Positions 18,181-29,659 of a DNA stretch of 64,000 nucleotides are shown one piece after another. Origin of the DNA: an uncultured Verrucomicrobia subdivision 3 bacterium (lineage in GTDB: Bacteria; Verrucomicrobiota; Verrucomicrobiia; Limisphaerales; UBA11358); contig CAIXUZ010000059.1 in the NCBI GenBank assembly GCA_903922735.1, forward strand, positions 29,492-93,491. The letters run 5' to 3'. The stretch's first letter is position 1, and each line of letters begins with the position of its first letter. The notes beneath the pieces are model-generated. The model saw only the letters and a program-made list of their open reading frames with translations, searched no databases and was not told the origin of the DNA. The translations under genes and the position numbers were made by a program.

Positions 18181-18504
18181 TCAATAAGTAGGCGTAGCTC
18201 CGAATGGGTCGAGTAGCGCAAGCATGCCAAGAAAAGGGAGCACACAAGCGATGACAAAAATCCAACTCGAGAGAGAGGAACTATCGTCGCGAAGAGTCGT
18301 TAATCCACAGATCAATGTGAGCAAGCTGCAAAGAAGAGAAGCGACAGTGATGAACCCAACGTCCGGCAGCGATGCAGTAGCCCCGCCAAGGCTGACTTGG
18401 TGTGGACGGTGAAGCAGCATGTAGATAAAACCAGCCCACGACGGGGTAACGAGCAGGGCTGCAATTCGCGACGCAAGACGCTGAATCTCAAGATTGTAGT
18501 TCAC
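18181..18504 (-). CDS. Small integral membrane protein, unknown
   Basis: 107 residues with three hydrophobic segments (about 15-32, 49-68, 78-98) and short polar linkers. No recognised family. It is flanked by gene-poor sequence and points away from the pnt operon. Treat as a probable but unverified gene. Confidence 0.45.
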   Translation of the reverse strand: MNYNLEIQRLASRIAALLVTPSWAGFIYMLLHRPHQVSLGGATASLPDVGFITVASLLCSLLTLICGLTTLRDDSSSLSSWIFVIACVLPFLGMLALLDPFGATPTY

Positions 18505-18989
18505 AGAAAACGCAAGGAAACGCTTAACATTTTATTAACCCGAACCGGGCTGGCTTAATTCCCAAAAGTGTCAATTGGTTACAAAAGCGACCCGCCAACA
18601 TTTTTGTGGCAAAATGGCTTCACTTGCCTGTGATTGCCTCGGACATGAATGAATCTTCGCAAAGCCGTCCGCCGGCACAAGGGCAAAAACATCCGTTGCT
18701 GCCGGCGGCAAGTTAGGTGGGTCAAGGCGCGCTGCGACTTGACCTGACCGCGTAGCGGTCACTTTGAAGCGTGGCCATTTTCCGGCTCACGAACAATTCC
18801 ATCACTGGTCGCTCTGCCCGGCGATGGTCAAGGCCGCAGCGCGACCATGGCCACCCTTGCCCGCCAATTCGATTTTGAAAACACTTCAGCCCACGGCCAG
18901 CAGGACAAGATTTGCTTAATTTTTGGCACGACAGGGCTGGTTTAGATTCTCGGCGGCGTGGATGATGTGGCGGTCACCCACTTATTCAC
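18505..18989. other. Gene-free interval before trpB2
   Basis: No convincing reading frame. It contains a short perfect hairpin, TGACCGC-GTA-GCGGTCA at about 18746-18762, inside a CG-rich stretch, and must carry the promoter of the downstream TrpB2 gene. No other structure was noticed. Confidence 0.5.
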
Positions 18990-20297
18990 ATGAGCCAGAA
19001 AACGCGCTTCGATCTGACGCAGGCGGACATCCCGTCCACTTGGTATAACCTCAACGCCGATTTCCCCGAGCCGCTGCCCCCGCCGTTGCATCCCGGCACC
19101 AAAGAGCCGCTGCCGCCCGAGGCGCTGGAGGCCATTTTCCCGCGCAACCTTGTTGACCAGGAAATCAGCCGGGAGAAATACATCGAGATTCCCGAGCCGG
19201 TGCGCGATATCTACGCGCTCTGGCGGCCCACGCCGTTGCTGCGCGCCGTGCGGCTGGAAAAGGCGCTGAACACGCCCGCTCACATCTATTACAAATACGA
19301 AGGTGCCAGCCCCGCCGGCAGCCACAAGGTCAATACCTCCGTGCCGCAGGCTTACTTCAATAAAATCGCCGGCACCAAGCGGCTGGCCACGGAAACCGGC
19401 GCGGGCCAGTGGGGCGCGTCGCTGGCGTTCGCGTGCAGCCTGATCGGGCTGGAATGCAATATTTACATGGTCAAGGTCAGCTACGACCAGAAGCCGTATC
19501 GCCGGATGCTCATGCACACCTGGGGCGCGACCGTTCACGCCAGCCCGAGCAATCTCACCGAATATGGCCGCAAACTGCTCGCTGAAGATCCGCAATGTGC
19601 TGGCAGTCTTGGCATCGCCATAAGTGAGGCGGTCGAGGACACCGTCAAAACGCCGGGCACCAAATATTCACTCGGCAGCGTGCTCAACCACGTCTGTCAT
19701 CACCAGACCGTCATCGGCGAGGAAACCATCAAGCAGATGGAGCGCGCCGGCGAGGAACCGGACGTGATTTTCGGTTGCTGCGGTGGCGGGAGCAATTTTG
19801 CCGGCCTTGCGTTCCCGTTCCTCCGGGGAAAAATTAAGGACGGGAAAAAATACCGCATCGTTGGCGTCGAGCCGTCGGCCTGCCCGACCCTGACGGAAGG
19901 CGAACTGCGCTACGATTTCGGCGACACGGCCGAAACCACGCCGCTGGTGAAGATGTATACGCTCGGCCACAAGTTCATGCCGCCGAGCATCCACGCGGGC
20001 GGGCTGCGCTACCACGGCATGTCGCCGATGGTCAGCCACGCGCTGCACCTCGGCCTCATGGAAGCCAGGGCGTATCACCAGACGAAGGTTTTCGAGTCCG
20101 CCGTTCTGTTCGCGCGCAAGGAAGGCATCGTTCCCGCGCCGGAATCTTCACACGCCATTGCCGCCGTGGTGGATGAGGCGGTGAAATGCCGTGAAGAGGG
20201 GAAAAAGAAAGTTTTGCTCTTCAACCTTTCCGGCCACGGCCTGCTCGACTTGAGCTCGTTTGAAAGTTATCTGCACGGAAAAATTCAGGATGTCTAA
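18990..20297 (+). CDS. trpB: TrpB2-type tryptophan synthase beta-like protein
   Basis: 435 residues of the TrpB2 class: an extended N-terminus ([24 protein letters not shown]) and [19 protein letters not shown] carrying the PLP lysine, then [15 protein letters not shown]. The Gly-rich phosphate loop is [10 protein letters not shown] and there is a late [12 protein letters not shown]. TrpB2 proteins lack the residues that contact TrpA and often work alone, converting serine plus indole to tryptophan. A conventional trpB lies at 27.1 kb, so this genome carries both classes. Confidence 0.93.
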   Translation: MSQKTRFDLTQADIPSTWYNLNADFPEPLPPPLHPGTKEPLPPEALEAIFPRNLVDQEISREKYIEIPEPVRDIYALWRPTPLLRAVRLEKALNTPAHIYYKYEGASPAGSHKVNTSVPQAYFNKIAGTKRLATETGAGQWGASLAFACSLIGLECNIYMVKVSYDQKPYRRMLMHTWGATVHASPSNLTEYGRKLLAEDPQCAGSLGIAISEAVEDTVKTPGTKYSLGSVLNHVCHHQTVIGEETIKQMERAGEEPDVIFGCCGGGSNFAGLAFPFLRGKIKDGKKYRIVGVEPSACPTLTEGELRYDFGDTAETTPLVKMYTLGHKFMPPSIHAGGLRYHGMSPMVSHALHLGLMEARAYHQTKVFESAVLFARKEGIVPAPESSHAIAAVVDEAVKCREEGKKKVLLFNLSGHGLLDLSSFESYLHGKIQDV

Positions 20298-20321
20298 CCC
20301 ATCACCCAACCCTAATCCATC

Positions 20322-21212
20322 ATGAAAAAATTAATCGTTCGTTTCGTTCTCATTCTTGGTTTTACGGCGCTGGCATCGGCGCTCCAAGCGCAACCCACGG
20401 CGCATTATGTGCCCGGCGTTGAGGGCATCAAGGCTGCCACCCTGCCGCCGCCCGGCTGGTATGTGCGTGATTACAGCGTGGCGTATTTTGCCGACCAATT
20501 AAACAGCGGCAGCGGTAACAACGCCCATGTGCCGAACTTTCAGGCGTTTACTTATGCCAATGTTCCGCGGGTCATTTGGATCACCGACACCAAATTGCTT
20601 GGCGCCAACGTCGGCGTGGACGCGCTGGTGCCGCTGGTTTATCAGAACGTCCGGGCCGGCGGGTACAGCAGCGGCACATTCGGCGTGGGCGACCTCTTTG
20701 CCGAATCTACCCTCTCCTGGCATCTCCAGCAGTTTGATTTCTCCACCGCGCTCGGCGTGTGGATGCCCACCGGCGAATCCGCCGCGCCGCCGACCACGCG
20801 CGCCGGCCTCGGCTACTGGACCCCGATGTGGACTGGCGGCGCCACCTGGTATGCCGACGAGGAAAAAACCTGGGCCGTGTCCGCGCTTTGCCGCTACGAA
20901 TTGAACACGGAACAGCGCGATACGCACGTCACGCGCGGCGACGCCATCACGCTCGAATGGGGCGTGAGCAAGACCCTGCAAAAAGTCATTGATGTCGGCG
21001 TGGTGGGCTACTACCAGCAGAAGGTCAGCGACGACACCGGTCCGTCGGCGTTCGTCACGCCGCAGGACCGCGTGGCGGCGGCCGGACCGGAAATCAGCGT
21101 GGCGTTTCCCAAGCAGATGTTTTTCGTCTCGTGCCGCTACCTTTACGAATTCGTCGCCGAAAATCGCGCACAGGGCCACACCATTGCGCTGACGCTCACC
21201 AAGCGGTTCTGA
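20322..21212 (+). CDS. Outer-membrane beta-barrel protein (phenol MetA-pathway/SphA-like)
   Basis: 296 residues with a signal peptide ending at ALQA (about residue 23). Alternating aromatic and polar strands and a terminal aromatic residue (LTLTKRF) fit an outer-membrane barrel. The opening GVEGIKAATLPPPGWYVRDYS and the strands around AGLGYWTPMWTGGATWYADE match the family named 'putative MetA-pathway of phenol degradation', which are uncharacterised porin-like barrels. It follows trpB2 by 24 bp but need not be functionally linked. Confidence 0.75.
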   Translation: MKKLIVRFVLILGFTALASALQAQPTAHYVPGVEGIKAATLPPPGWYVRDYSVAYFADQLNSGSGNNAHVPNFQAFTYANVPRVIWITDTKLLGANVGVDALVPLVYQNVRAGGYSSGTFGVGDLFAESTLSWHLQQFDFSTALGVWMPTGESAAPPTTRAGLGYWTPMWTGGATWYADEEKTWAVSALCRYELNTEQRDTHVTRGDAITLEWGVSKTLQKVIDVGVVGYYQQKVSDDTGPSAFVTPQDRVAAAGPEISVAFPKQMFFVSCRYLYEFVAENRAQGHTIALTLTKRF

Positions 21213-21227
21213 AGGCGGTGGCTCCGG

Positions 21228-22565
21228 TTATTCGTGCCGGAGCGCCTCCACCGGATCCATGTTGGCGGCGCGGACGGCGGGATAGATCCCAAAGATGACG
21301 CCCACCAGGGCCGAGATGCTGAACGCCAGCAGCGGCGACCAGAGCGTGATGATGGTCTTCATGCCGGCGGTGTGCGAGACGATGAAAGGGATGGTGACGC
21401 CCAGCAGCACCCCCAGGATGCCGCCAATGCCGGAAAGCATCACGGTCTCCACCAGAAATTGGACGATGATGTCGCGCCGTCGCGCGCCGAGGGCGCGCCG
21501 GATGCCGATCTCCCGCGTCCGCTCGGTGACGCTGGCGAGCATGATGTTCATGATGCCGATGCCGCCGACGAGCAGCGAGATGGCGGCGATTGAGCCAAGC
21601 ACGATGTTAAATATCTGTTTGGTGCGTTCCGCGCGCCGGAGCATTTCCAGCGGCACATCAATCTGGTAATCCTTCTTTTTGTGGTTGCGCTCCATGACGG
21701 TTTTGATGGCTTCCGCGACGCCGGTCACGGCATCGAGGGAAGCCACTTTCACCGTGAGTTCATGGAGTTCCACGCGCTCGGCTTCAAAGCTGCCCGCGCG
21801 GCGCCGCATCAAGACTTCGCCGTAGCGCATCTTCACCGTCTCCAAAGGAACGAACATGCGGTAGGCGGTGGGTTTGTCCTTCGGCGACGCGGCGTCGTCG
21901 GTTTTGGTGTCGTGCCCGCGCGCCTCCATGATGCCGATGACCTGGTAATAATCGCCGCCCACGCGGACGTGCTTGCCCACCGGCGATTCCAATGGAAACA
22001 GCAACGGTACCATCTCCGCCCCCAGGACACAGACGCTGGTCTGGCCGCTCATGTCGTTTTCTGTGAAGAAGCGACCGCTGGCAACGCGGTGGTTGCGCAT
22101 GGTCGGATACCACGGCACGGTGCCGACCAGTTCGCTATCCACGCGGCGGCTGATGTTCCAGACGTAGTCGCGGATGTTGCGTGAAGGCAGCATGACGGTC
22201 ACGCCGGAAATCGTCGCGGTGATGCGCCGGGCATCCAGGTAAGTGACGCCATATTGCAGCACGCGGCTCTGGCTGCCCTGGTTGGAAACCTTTTGATCGT
22301 CCGGCGGTTTGACGCTGCGGATGATGATATTCTGGCTGCCCAGGCTTTTGATCTGCTCCTGCGCCTCGTAACTCGCGCCTTCGCCGATGGCGAGCATGGC
22401 GATCACCGAGCATACGCCAAAGACGATCCCCAGCACGGTGAGCAGCGAGCGCAGCCGGTGCAGCCACAGGCTGCGGATGCCCAGCCGCATCGCGCGCTGC
22501 AGCCGCGCCCACGTCAGTCCGCGCAGGGCCCTGGTCAGGCTGGAATTATTTTTCGTGTCGGACAT
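21228..22565 (-). CDS. MacB-type ABC transporter permease
   Basis: 445 residues starting [16 protein letters not shown]. One N-terminal TM helix ([24 protein letters not shown]) is followed by a large periplasmic MacB_PCD domain and three C-terminal helices with the FtsX signature, including [19 protein letters not shown]. It lies 20 bp inside the end of the ATPase gene. MacB proteins do not transport through themselves but drive TolC-dependent export by mechanotransmission. Confidence 0.9.
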   Translation of the reverse strand: MSDTKNNSSLTRALRGLTWARLQRAMRLGIRSLWLHRLRSLLTVLGIVFGVCSVIAMLAIGEGASYEAQEQIKSLGSQNIIIRSVKPPDDQKVSNQGSQSRVLQYGVTYLDARRITATISGVTVMLPSRNIRDYVWNISRRVDSELVGTVPWYPTMRNHRVASGRFFTENDMSGQTSVCVLGAEMVPLLFPLESPVGKHVRVGGDYYQVIGIMEARGHDTKTDDAASPKDKPTAYRMFVPLETVKMRYGEVLMRRRAGSFEAERVELHELTVKVASLDAVTGVAEAIKTVMERNHKKKDYQIDVPLEMLRRAERTKQIFNIVLGSIAAISLLVGGIGIMNIMLASVTERTREIGIRRALGARRRDIIVQFLVETVMLSGIGGILGVLLGVTIPFIVSHTAGMKTIITLWSPLLAFSISALVGVIFGIYPAVRAANMDPVEALRHE

Positions 22566-23238
22566 CGCTTTCAAGGTGGCCGTCGCGCAAACGGATGGTG
22601 CGATGGGCGCGTTTGCCCACGCTCGGATCATGCGTGACGAGAATCAGGGTTTTGCCCTGCGCGTGCAGTTCATCGAAAATCTTCATGATCTCCACGCCGG
22701 AGGTGGAATCCAGATTGCCGGTGGGTTCATCCGCAAGAATGACGAGCGGATCATTGACCAGCGCCCGGGCGATGGCCACGCGTTGCTGCTGGCCGCCGGA
22801 GAGTTCAAACGGTTTGTGATCGAGCCGGTGCTCCAGTCCGACGCGCTTGGCCAGCTTGCAGGCCAGCTCGCGGCATTCGGCTTCGGGCCGGTCCTGATAA
22901 TAAAGCGGGATTTCAATGTTCTCCACCACGGTGAGTTGCTGGATTAGATTGTAGGATTGAAAGATAAAACCCAGCCGCGCGCCGCGCACCGACGAGAGCG
23001 CGTCGTCATCCATCCCCGACACGTCCTGGCCGCCGAGCAGATAATGGCCGGCGCTGGGGCGGTCGAGGCAGCCGAGCAGGTTGAGTAGCGTGGATTTGCC
23101 GCAGCCGGAAGGCCCCATGATGCTGACGTAATCACCGGCGGCGATGTCGAACGACACGCCGCGCAACGCTTCCACGGTCACCGGCCCCATCTGGTAGGTC
23201 TTGCGAACAGTGTTGAACTTGACGATGGGCGAAGACAT
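22546..23238 (-). CDS. MacB/LolD-type ABC ATPase
   Basis: 230 residues from ATG 23238 ([19 protein letters not shown]); the longer frame is Arg-rich and overlaps the upstream gene. Walker [11 protein letters not shown]-loop FQSYNL, signature LSGGQQQRV, Walker [13 protein letters not shown] and H-loop VTHDPS are intact. It starts 7 bp after the membrane fusion gene and is split from its permease, as in MacB-like systems of Gram-negatives with separate ATPase and FtsX subunits. Confidence 0.92.
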   Translation of the reverse strand: MSSPIVKFNTVRKTYQMGPVTVEALRGVSFDIAAGDYVSIMGPSGCGKSTLLNLLGCLDRPSAGHYLLGGQDVSGMDDDALSSVRGARLGFIFQSYNLIQQLTVVENIEIPLYYQDRPEAECRELACKLAKRVGLEHRLDHKPFELSGGQQQRVAIARALVNDPLVILADEPTGNLDSTSGVEIMKIFDELHAQGKTLILVTHDPSVGKRAHRTIRLRDGHLESDVRHEK

Positions 23239-23245
23239 GGCGGTT

Positions 23246-25240
23246 TTATACCTTGCCCGTTGGTGAAGCCGCCTTCGCCGGGGTGATGGGAGCGCTGGGT
23301 TTCTGCGGACCGCCCGGTTTTTCTTCCTTGGGCTGGCTGTCATTTTCCGGACTATCCGTTTCAATCCCGTCCGGCACCCGCAACAAGACTCGTTCGCCCT
23401 CCTTCAATCCGCGTTTGATCTGGATGAACTCGTCGTTGAACTCGCCGGTCTCCACTTCGCGCCGTTCCGGCTTGAAGGTCGCCGCAACGTAGCAAATCTG
23501 TTTTCCACTGTCGGGCGACACCGCCTGAATCGGGACATACACGACATCGTTCAGTTTGGTCACGAGGATTTCCACCTTGGCGCTCATGCCCGGTTTCACC
23601 CAGTCGTAGGTGCCGTTGATGGTGATGGTCGTGTTATAGACTTTCAGGTCCGGGTTCATCCAGCGGTTTTGCGAATCCGGTAACACGCCCATCTTGGTGA
23701 CTTCGCCTTCCAGCTCCGTGTCGGGAAATGCGTCCACGGTGATGCGCGCCTTCTGGCCCTTCTTGATCTTCTTGATGTAGCTCTCGTGAATTTTGACGTT
23801 CACTGACATGCGGGTCATGTCCGGGATGGTGATGATGGACTGGCGTTCGCGGACGGTGGCGCCTTCGCGGATGGGTTCCTGGTTGCCGTAAAAGTTGTCG
23901 CCGGTGCCGCCATAGACGACCAGCCCGCTTTTCTGCGCGCGGATGATGCATTTTTCGAGTTGCGCGTTGAGGTCCTTGCGTTGGCGGGTCTGGACTTCAT
24001 ACTGGCCCTGGGCCGACTTCAGCTTGGCCTGCGCCTGCGCCTGCTTGGAGATGGCCAAGCGCCGGGACTTGTCCAGTTCGCGCACGGCTTCGGTGTAGTC
24101 GGAAAGGGATTTCTCGGCGGTTTTGGAAAAATCATAATTCAAAAACAGCGCCCGGCTGGTTTCCGCCGTCTGCACTTTCAGTTCGGCGCTGTCCTGTAAC
24201 AACTGGTCGCGCACCAGCTCCATCTTCGCGACAAATTGCTTGGCGAACAGCCGCTGCGTGCCTTCAAACGTGGCCTTGGCCACGCCCAGATCCTTCTGCG
24301 CGGACTGCAAATCATCTTCAAACTTGCGCAGCTTTTGCTTGGCCTCGCCGTCCCCCAGCATGTCAATGTTGGCGTATTTCTTGAAGTCAATGAGACCGGT
24401 CCGGAACGTGTACGGCGTGAAACCGGCCACCACCAGATTCGTGTCCGTATCCGCGTCCGGTGCCGCCGGCCGGGGCGCGGCGGCAATCGGGAGCAGCGCT
24501 GGGCCGTTGGTTCCCGGCGGCGGCGCGCTGATGCCGGTCGCGAGCACCATGTTGGACCCGGTGTTCCCGGCGGCGGCCTTGCCGGCCAGCGGCTCCGTCA
24601 CCGACGGTGGCGCGGTCACCGTGGCCTGCCCGGCTTCTTCCGCGCGCGAGGTGTCGGCCACGTCGTTGGTGCTGGCCGCCGCCAGAATCTTATCCAGGCC
24701 GTAATCCTTGATGATCTTGTCGGTGACCGTGTCGCCCAAAAACTTGTCGAAATCCATCCGCGCAAACCGGGCCTTTAGCTCGGCGGCCTTGATGTCGCTC
24801 TGGTTCTGGTTCAACTGGATTTCATAGTTCTGCTGCGCATCAATCAGGCTGGCGACCGCCTGCTGATATTGAATCTCCTGCTGCGCGATCTGTTTTTCCA
24901 GATCGGACGAATCCAGTTCCACCAGCACTTTGTTGTTCGTCACATCGGCTTCCGTGACGAGATAACCCTCCTCCACGATCCGCAAAATTTTCGTGCCCTG
25001 GTAGCCCACGCGCACCTCGCATTTGACCTCCTGCGATTCGAGCGCCTGCAGGCTGCCGCCTTCGAGGACGTTGATCTCCAGCGGCCCGCGCCTCGCCGCG
25101 AAGGTCGGTGCCTTCGCCCCCGACTCTCCACTGTGGCGCAGCCCCCACCAGCCGACAAGCACAATGATGGCCGCGGCGGTGATCTGCCGCCAGCGCGGCT
25201 GCCGACGGACGAATTTTATCAGTTCATTTAGTTTTCGCAT
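23246..25240 (-). CDS. MacA/HlyD-type membrane fusion protein
   Basis: 664 residues from ATG 25240 (MRKLNELIKFVRRQP). One N-terminal membrane anchor, split lipoyl-type halves, then a long central coiled coil (AQQEIQYQQAVASLIDAQQNYEIQLNQ; later QAQAKLKSAQGQYEVQTRQRK) and beta-barrel segments. It is larger than typical MacA (about 370 aa) because of a Pro/Ala-rich, low-complexity insertion around residues 205-275 and a Pro-rich tail. It overlaps the end of the tolC-like gene by 17 bp. Confidence 0.88.
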   Translation of the reverse strand: MRKLNELIKFVRRQPRWRQITAAAIIVLVGWWGLRHSGESGAKAPTFAARRGPLEINVLEGGSLQALESQEVKCEVRVGYQGTKILRIVEEGYLVTEADVTNNKVLVELDSSDLEKQIAQQEIQYQQAVASLIDAQQNYEIQLNQNQSDIKAAELKARFARMDFDKFLGDTVTDKIIKDYGLDKILAAASTNDVADTSRAEEAGQATVTAPPSVTEPLAGKAAAGNTGSNMVLATGISAPPPGTNGPALLPIAAAPRPAAPDADTDTNLVVAGFTPYTFRTGLIDFKKYANIDMLGDGEAKQKLRKFEDDLQSAQKDLGVAKATFEGTQRLFAKQFVAKMELVRDQLLQDSAELKVQTAETSRALFLNYDFSKTAEKSLSDYTEAVRELDKSRRLAISKQAQAQAKLKSAQGQYEVQTRQRKDLNAQLEKCIIRAQKSGLVVYGGTGDNFYGNQEPIREGATVRERQSIITIPDMTRMSVNVKIHESYIKKIKKGQKARITVDAFPDTELEGEVTKMGVLPDSQNRWMNPDLKVYNTTITINGTYDWVKPGMSAKVEILVTKLNDVVYVPIQAVSPDSGKQICYVAATFKPERREVETGEFNDEFIQIKRGLKEGERVLLRVPDGIETDSPENDSQPKEEKPGGPQKPSAPITPAKAASPTGKV

Positions 25241-26891
25241 TTTGCACTTCCTCCCACTGGCCGTTGGCCTTGATGTAAAGAATTCCCATGTTGTTCCAGA
25301 ATTGCAGCCGGGCAATCGTGTGGGTCACGAGCGCCTGGGTCCGCTGGTTCTTCGAAGCGATCAAATCATTCTGCGCGTCCACCTGATCCTGTGCCCTGGA
25401 GCGCCCCCATTCCGCCAAGAGGCTCTGATTCTCCACGCGCCGCTCGGCGATATGCACGCCGATTTCACTGATTTCGTAATTGCGTTTGGCCTGGTCTAAT
25501 GTGCGCCAGCTGTCGCGCACCTGCAGCTTGATTTGGTCCTCCTGCTCCTCCAGCGTGCGCGCGGCCCGGTTGCGGGTGATGAGCGCGGTGCGGTAGTTGT
25601 TGCGCCCGGAGGTGCGGTCCAAACCGGGGTCCACGTCCAGCCCGGCATTCCACGTGTAACGCTGCGGTTCGGGCAGCGAATAAATCTTGTTCGGATCGCT
25701 GACCAGGCTCGCGCTGGCAGTCAGCTTCACGTCCGGCTTGAGTAAACTTTCCATGACCTTCACCTTGCGCTCGGCGTCTTCCACCTGATCCTTGGTGGTC
25801 ATGTAATTCAGCCGTGCCGCCAGCGCCAGTTGGATGGAATCGTCCACGCTGAGGTCGGGATGATGGATTTGCAGCGCCGCCAGCTCGTCATCATCCAGCA
25901 CCAGGCTGGCGTCCACCTGCAGGCCGAGCTGGATTTTAAAATTGTCGAGCGCCTGCATGTAGCTCCGGACGGCGTTGATCCACGCGCTCTCGGCGGTCAG
26001 TTCCTGCTGTTCCTGGCGGCCCAGATCCGTGCCGGCCACCCGGCCTTCCTGCGCCAGCGCGCGGGTGCGGTCGGCGTTCCGGTGCGAACTTTGCAAATTG
26101 AGAAAGCTGTTGCGCACGGCGTCGCGGTTGCCCAGCACGTTGTAGTAGGCGGACGCGATCCCCACGCTGAAATCTTTCCGATACTGCGTGAAATCCCGTA
26201 GCGCATACAGCAGATCCCGCTCGGCCTGCGTCAAATTTTCCATGTCCTGCTTGAATCCCGCGTCGCGCCACAGCGGGCGGACGAACGTGGCGCTCAATTT
26301 CGACGAAGTGGCCAGCCGCGGATCACCGACGACGAAGCGCAGAAAATCCGCCGTGAACGCCGTCGTTATTTTCCCCAAATCGCGGATCAGCCAGCTTTCG
26401 CCCACATTGCCGCTGGCGCTGACGCTGCGGTCTTCGACGAAGTGGTCGCTCAGCGCCGGGCTTTCCGTGGTCTTGACATTGTAGGCCGCGCTCCCGCTGC
26501 CGGAAAAAATGGGCGTGAACTGATGGCGCGCCAGGGTCAGCGACAGCGCGGAAAGATAAAGCTGTTCCTTGCGCGATTGATAACTGCGGCTGTGGTGAAC
26601 GGCGATCCGCAGCGCATCCTCAAGCCGCACGCGGCGCGCCCCGCGCTCCGCTTCGCCGTCTGGCCCGAGATAGTCTACCGCGTTTGTGACTACCGGCAAG
26701 TTGCCGAGCTCAACGGCGTTGGTCTGCTCGATGGTGAAAGCCGGGTCCATGTTCTTCACCGCCGGGGTTTTTTGCCGGATCGCGCCGTAGGCCGCGCGGT
26801 CGGCGGCCTTGTGATAATGGGCGGAAGTGCATCCCACCGCCACCGCCAGGAGCAATCCCGGCAGCCAACTTTTTAGTGCAGACCAATTCAT
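25224..26891 (-). CDS. TolC-family outer-membrane efflux lipoprotein
   Basis: 555 residues from ATG 26891 (MNWSALKSWLPGLLLAVAVGCTSAH), with a lipobox-like AVGC, so probably lipid-anchored. Two repeats of helical/barrel OEP domains follow, rich in heptad alpha-helices. It is the first gene of a four-gene minus-strand operon tolC-macA-ATPase-permease, a complete tripartite exporter of antibiotics, lipids or peptides. Substrate unknown. Confidence 0.88.
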   Translation of the reverse strand: MNWSALKSWLPGLLLAVAVGCTSAHYHKAADRAAYGAIRQKTPAVKNMDPAFTIEQTNAVELGNLPVVTNAVDYLGPDGEAERGARRVRLEDALRIAVHHSRSYQSRKEQLYLSALSLTLARHQFTPIFSGSGSAAYNVKTTESPALSDHFVEDRSVSASGNVGESWLIRDLGKITTAFTADFLRFVVGDPRLATSSKLSATFVRPLWRDAGFKQDMENLTQAERDLLYALRDFTQYRKDFSVGIASAYYNVLGNRDAVRNSFLNLQSSHRNADRTRALAQEGRVAGTDLGRQEQQELTAESAWINAVRSYMQALDNFKIQLGLQVDASLVLDDDELAALQIHHPDLSVDDSIQLALAARLNYMTTKDQVEDAERKVKVMESLLKPDVKLTASASLVSDPNKIYSLPEPQRYTWNAGLDVDPGLDRTSGRNNYRTALITRNRAARTLEEQEDQIKLQVRDSWRTLDQAKRNYEISEIGVHIAERRVENQSLLAEWGRSRAQDQVDAQNDLIASKNQRTQALVTHTIARLQFWNNMGILYIKANGQWEEVQNAKTK

Positions 26892-27114
26892 TCGTTCGCA
26901 ATGGATAGACCGGACTGATGCCGATACGTCACAAGCATTTTCAGCGCTGAAGTGTTGAGAGCGTCCAGTTTTGCCTGATTGAAGGCCGTCCGCAACATTA
27001 AGTTGTCTTTTAATCCGGCCAACCCGCGCGCAGAATCCGGCGGATGGCAACCGGCGAATCCGGTGCGCCGCATTTTTCTTTGCGCCTTTTGCATCTTTGC
27101 ATGAAAATGGCAGC

Positions 27115-28329
<1,215 letters not shown>

Positions 28330-28334
28330 CCAGA

Positions 28335-29109
28335 ATGCAAGCGCGCGTGGGAAATTTGAGGCTCTTCAAATATGTTCCACCTGAACGTGTTGACATCTTG
28401 GAGCACGAAAAGATTGCGTTCACCCCTCCAGATAGATTTAAAGATCCTTTTGAATTCAGGATTGGAATAACCAGAATCGCTTTACGAGGTCAGCTAAAAG
28501 AGTTAAGCGAACAACTCGCAGCCGTAATTCCCAATTACGAAAAACTAAGTTCAAGGCAACGCCTTAAAAAAAGAAAGGAAATTTTTCGGCAATCAAAAGT
28601 GTCTGAAAAGTTTCGAGAATCCTTTGTAAAATCAGTTCAAACCCGCAGTTGGCAGTTTGTGTTTATGTGAAGTCAATGACAGCAACCTTATGTGGTATCA
28701 CTACGCAGATGGCCACAAAGGTTTCGTGATCGAGTTTGATGTGAACCACGAAGCCTTCCGAACTCTAGGCGGAGTTTGGAAAGTCGAATATGTTTCAGGT
28801 CCGCCTGTTTTAGATCATACAAAGCCAACGCCAGAAATATTTCGGTTCAAACCGGACTATCTCAAATACGAAGCAGAAAGACGAATTCTGCGACCACTGT
28901 CCGAATTCATACCAGAAAAGAATAGCGACGGACTTTCGCTTTATTTTCGCAAACTGCCTCGTGAATGTGTAAAGGCGGTTTTCATAGGGCATCGGATGGA
29001 GAAGAAAGGAAGAGAAAAAATAGCTGAATTGTTAAAGGGGACAAAGGCACAAACATTCGAGGCTGTTCCGAGCGACAGAGATTACACATTTACGTTTCGC
29101 CAGAAATAG
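28335..29109 (+). pseudogene. DUF2971-like gene, frameshifted
   Basis: Two consecutive frames make one protein. The first (28335-28670) begins LRLFKYVPPERVDILEHEKIAFTPPDRFKDPFEF, the DUF2971 opening. The second (from about 28657) contains CLCEVNDSNLMWYHYADGHKGFVIEFD, the usual central motif. The switch lies near 28640-28660, where a +1 change would rejoin them. The base composition is more AT-rich than trpB. DUF2971 proteins are of unknown function and often occur in accessory islands. It could also be a sequencing error. Confidence 0.6.
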
Positions 29110-29120
29110 AAAATATCTCG

Positions 29121-29321
29121 TTGCAAACTTTTCCCATCCCGTTGACGGATTCCGAACCGTTGAAAAAATGGGTATGCCTGGACACGGCCGCCGTCGCAGC
29201 TTTGGCGTCCGCCGTCCGCAAACATCACCTCTCCGATTTCTCGAACTGGCCGCCCCTCGCCGCCTTTGCCCGCGCCTTCGCACGGCTGGAAAAAGATTTA
29301 CACACGAGCCTCGGCAAATGA
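29121..29321 (+). CDS. Possible small protein, unknown
   Basis: 66 residues from a TTG start (MQTFPIPLTDSEPLKKWVCL). It has a helical Ala-rich middle (TAAVAALASAVRKHHLSDF). No family, no clear ribosome-binding site. It sits between the broken DUF2971-like gene and a dispersed-repeat cluster, so it may be chance. Confidence 0.25.
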   Translation: MQTFPIPLTDSEPLKKWVCLDTAAVAALASAVRKHHLSDFSNWPPLAAFARAFARLEKDLHTSLGK

Positions 29322-29324
29322 TTC

Positions 29325-29460
29325 CCCCAGCGCCGGAGGCGCGCCAGACAGTAGCCCACGGTGAAACCGTGGGTATCGGCGCCAAATCATCCCAAGCCCC
29401 GGCAGGGGCGACAGAAAACCAACTTGCGCAAATCTCTTTCGCCCCAGCCGGGGTTTGATT
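29325..29460. repeat. Dispersed palindromic repeat cluster
   Basis: It contains the hairpin CCCACGGT-GAA-ACCGTGGG at 29355-29373, preceded by GCGCCGGAGGCGCGCC. It is followed by a second pair, AGCCCCGGCAGGGGCGA and CGCCCCAGCCGGGG (29395-29455). These look like REP-type elements often scattered between genes. The remaining ~200 bp to 29659 shows no gene and should hold the MBOAT promoter. Confidence 0.6.
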
Positions 29461-29659
29461 TGTTTTTGTTTGTTCACCGCTGCGCGCGTCGAAGGAACTG
29501 CCGGTGCCGGCACATCACAATCTCCTCAGTCTTTCCCGGCCTTCAGTGGAATAGCCCTTGACGGAGGTTCTAAAATCCTCTTTGATTGCTTGATGGTTTG
29601 AGCGCAATGGTGGCTGAGTTTGAGTGCAAAATGTCGGCAAGTAATTTTCCATCAACTTC

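Noticed and set aside
22573..22600. Another copy of the GGCCACC hairpin in the MacB operon (GGTGGCCGTCGCGCAAACGG)
   Set aside because: Resemblance on the minus strand is partial; the stem is not complementary, so probably chance in GC-rich coding sequence.
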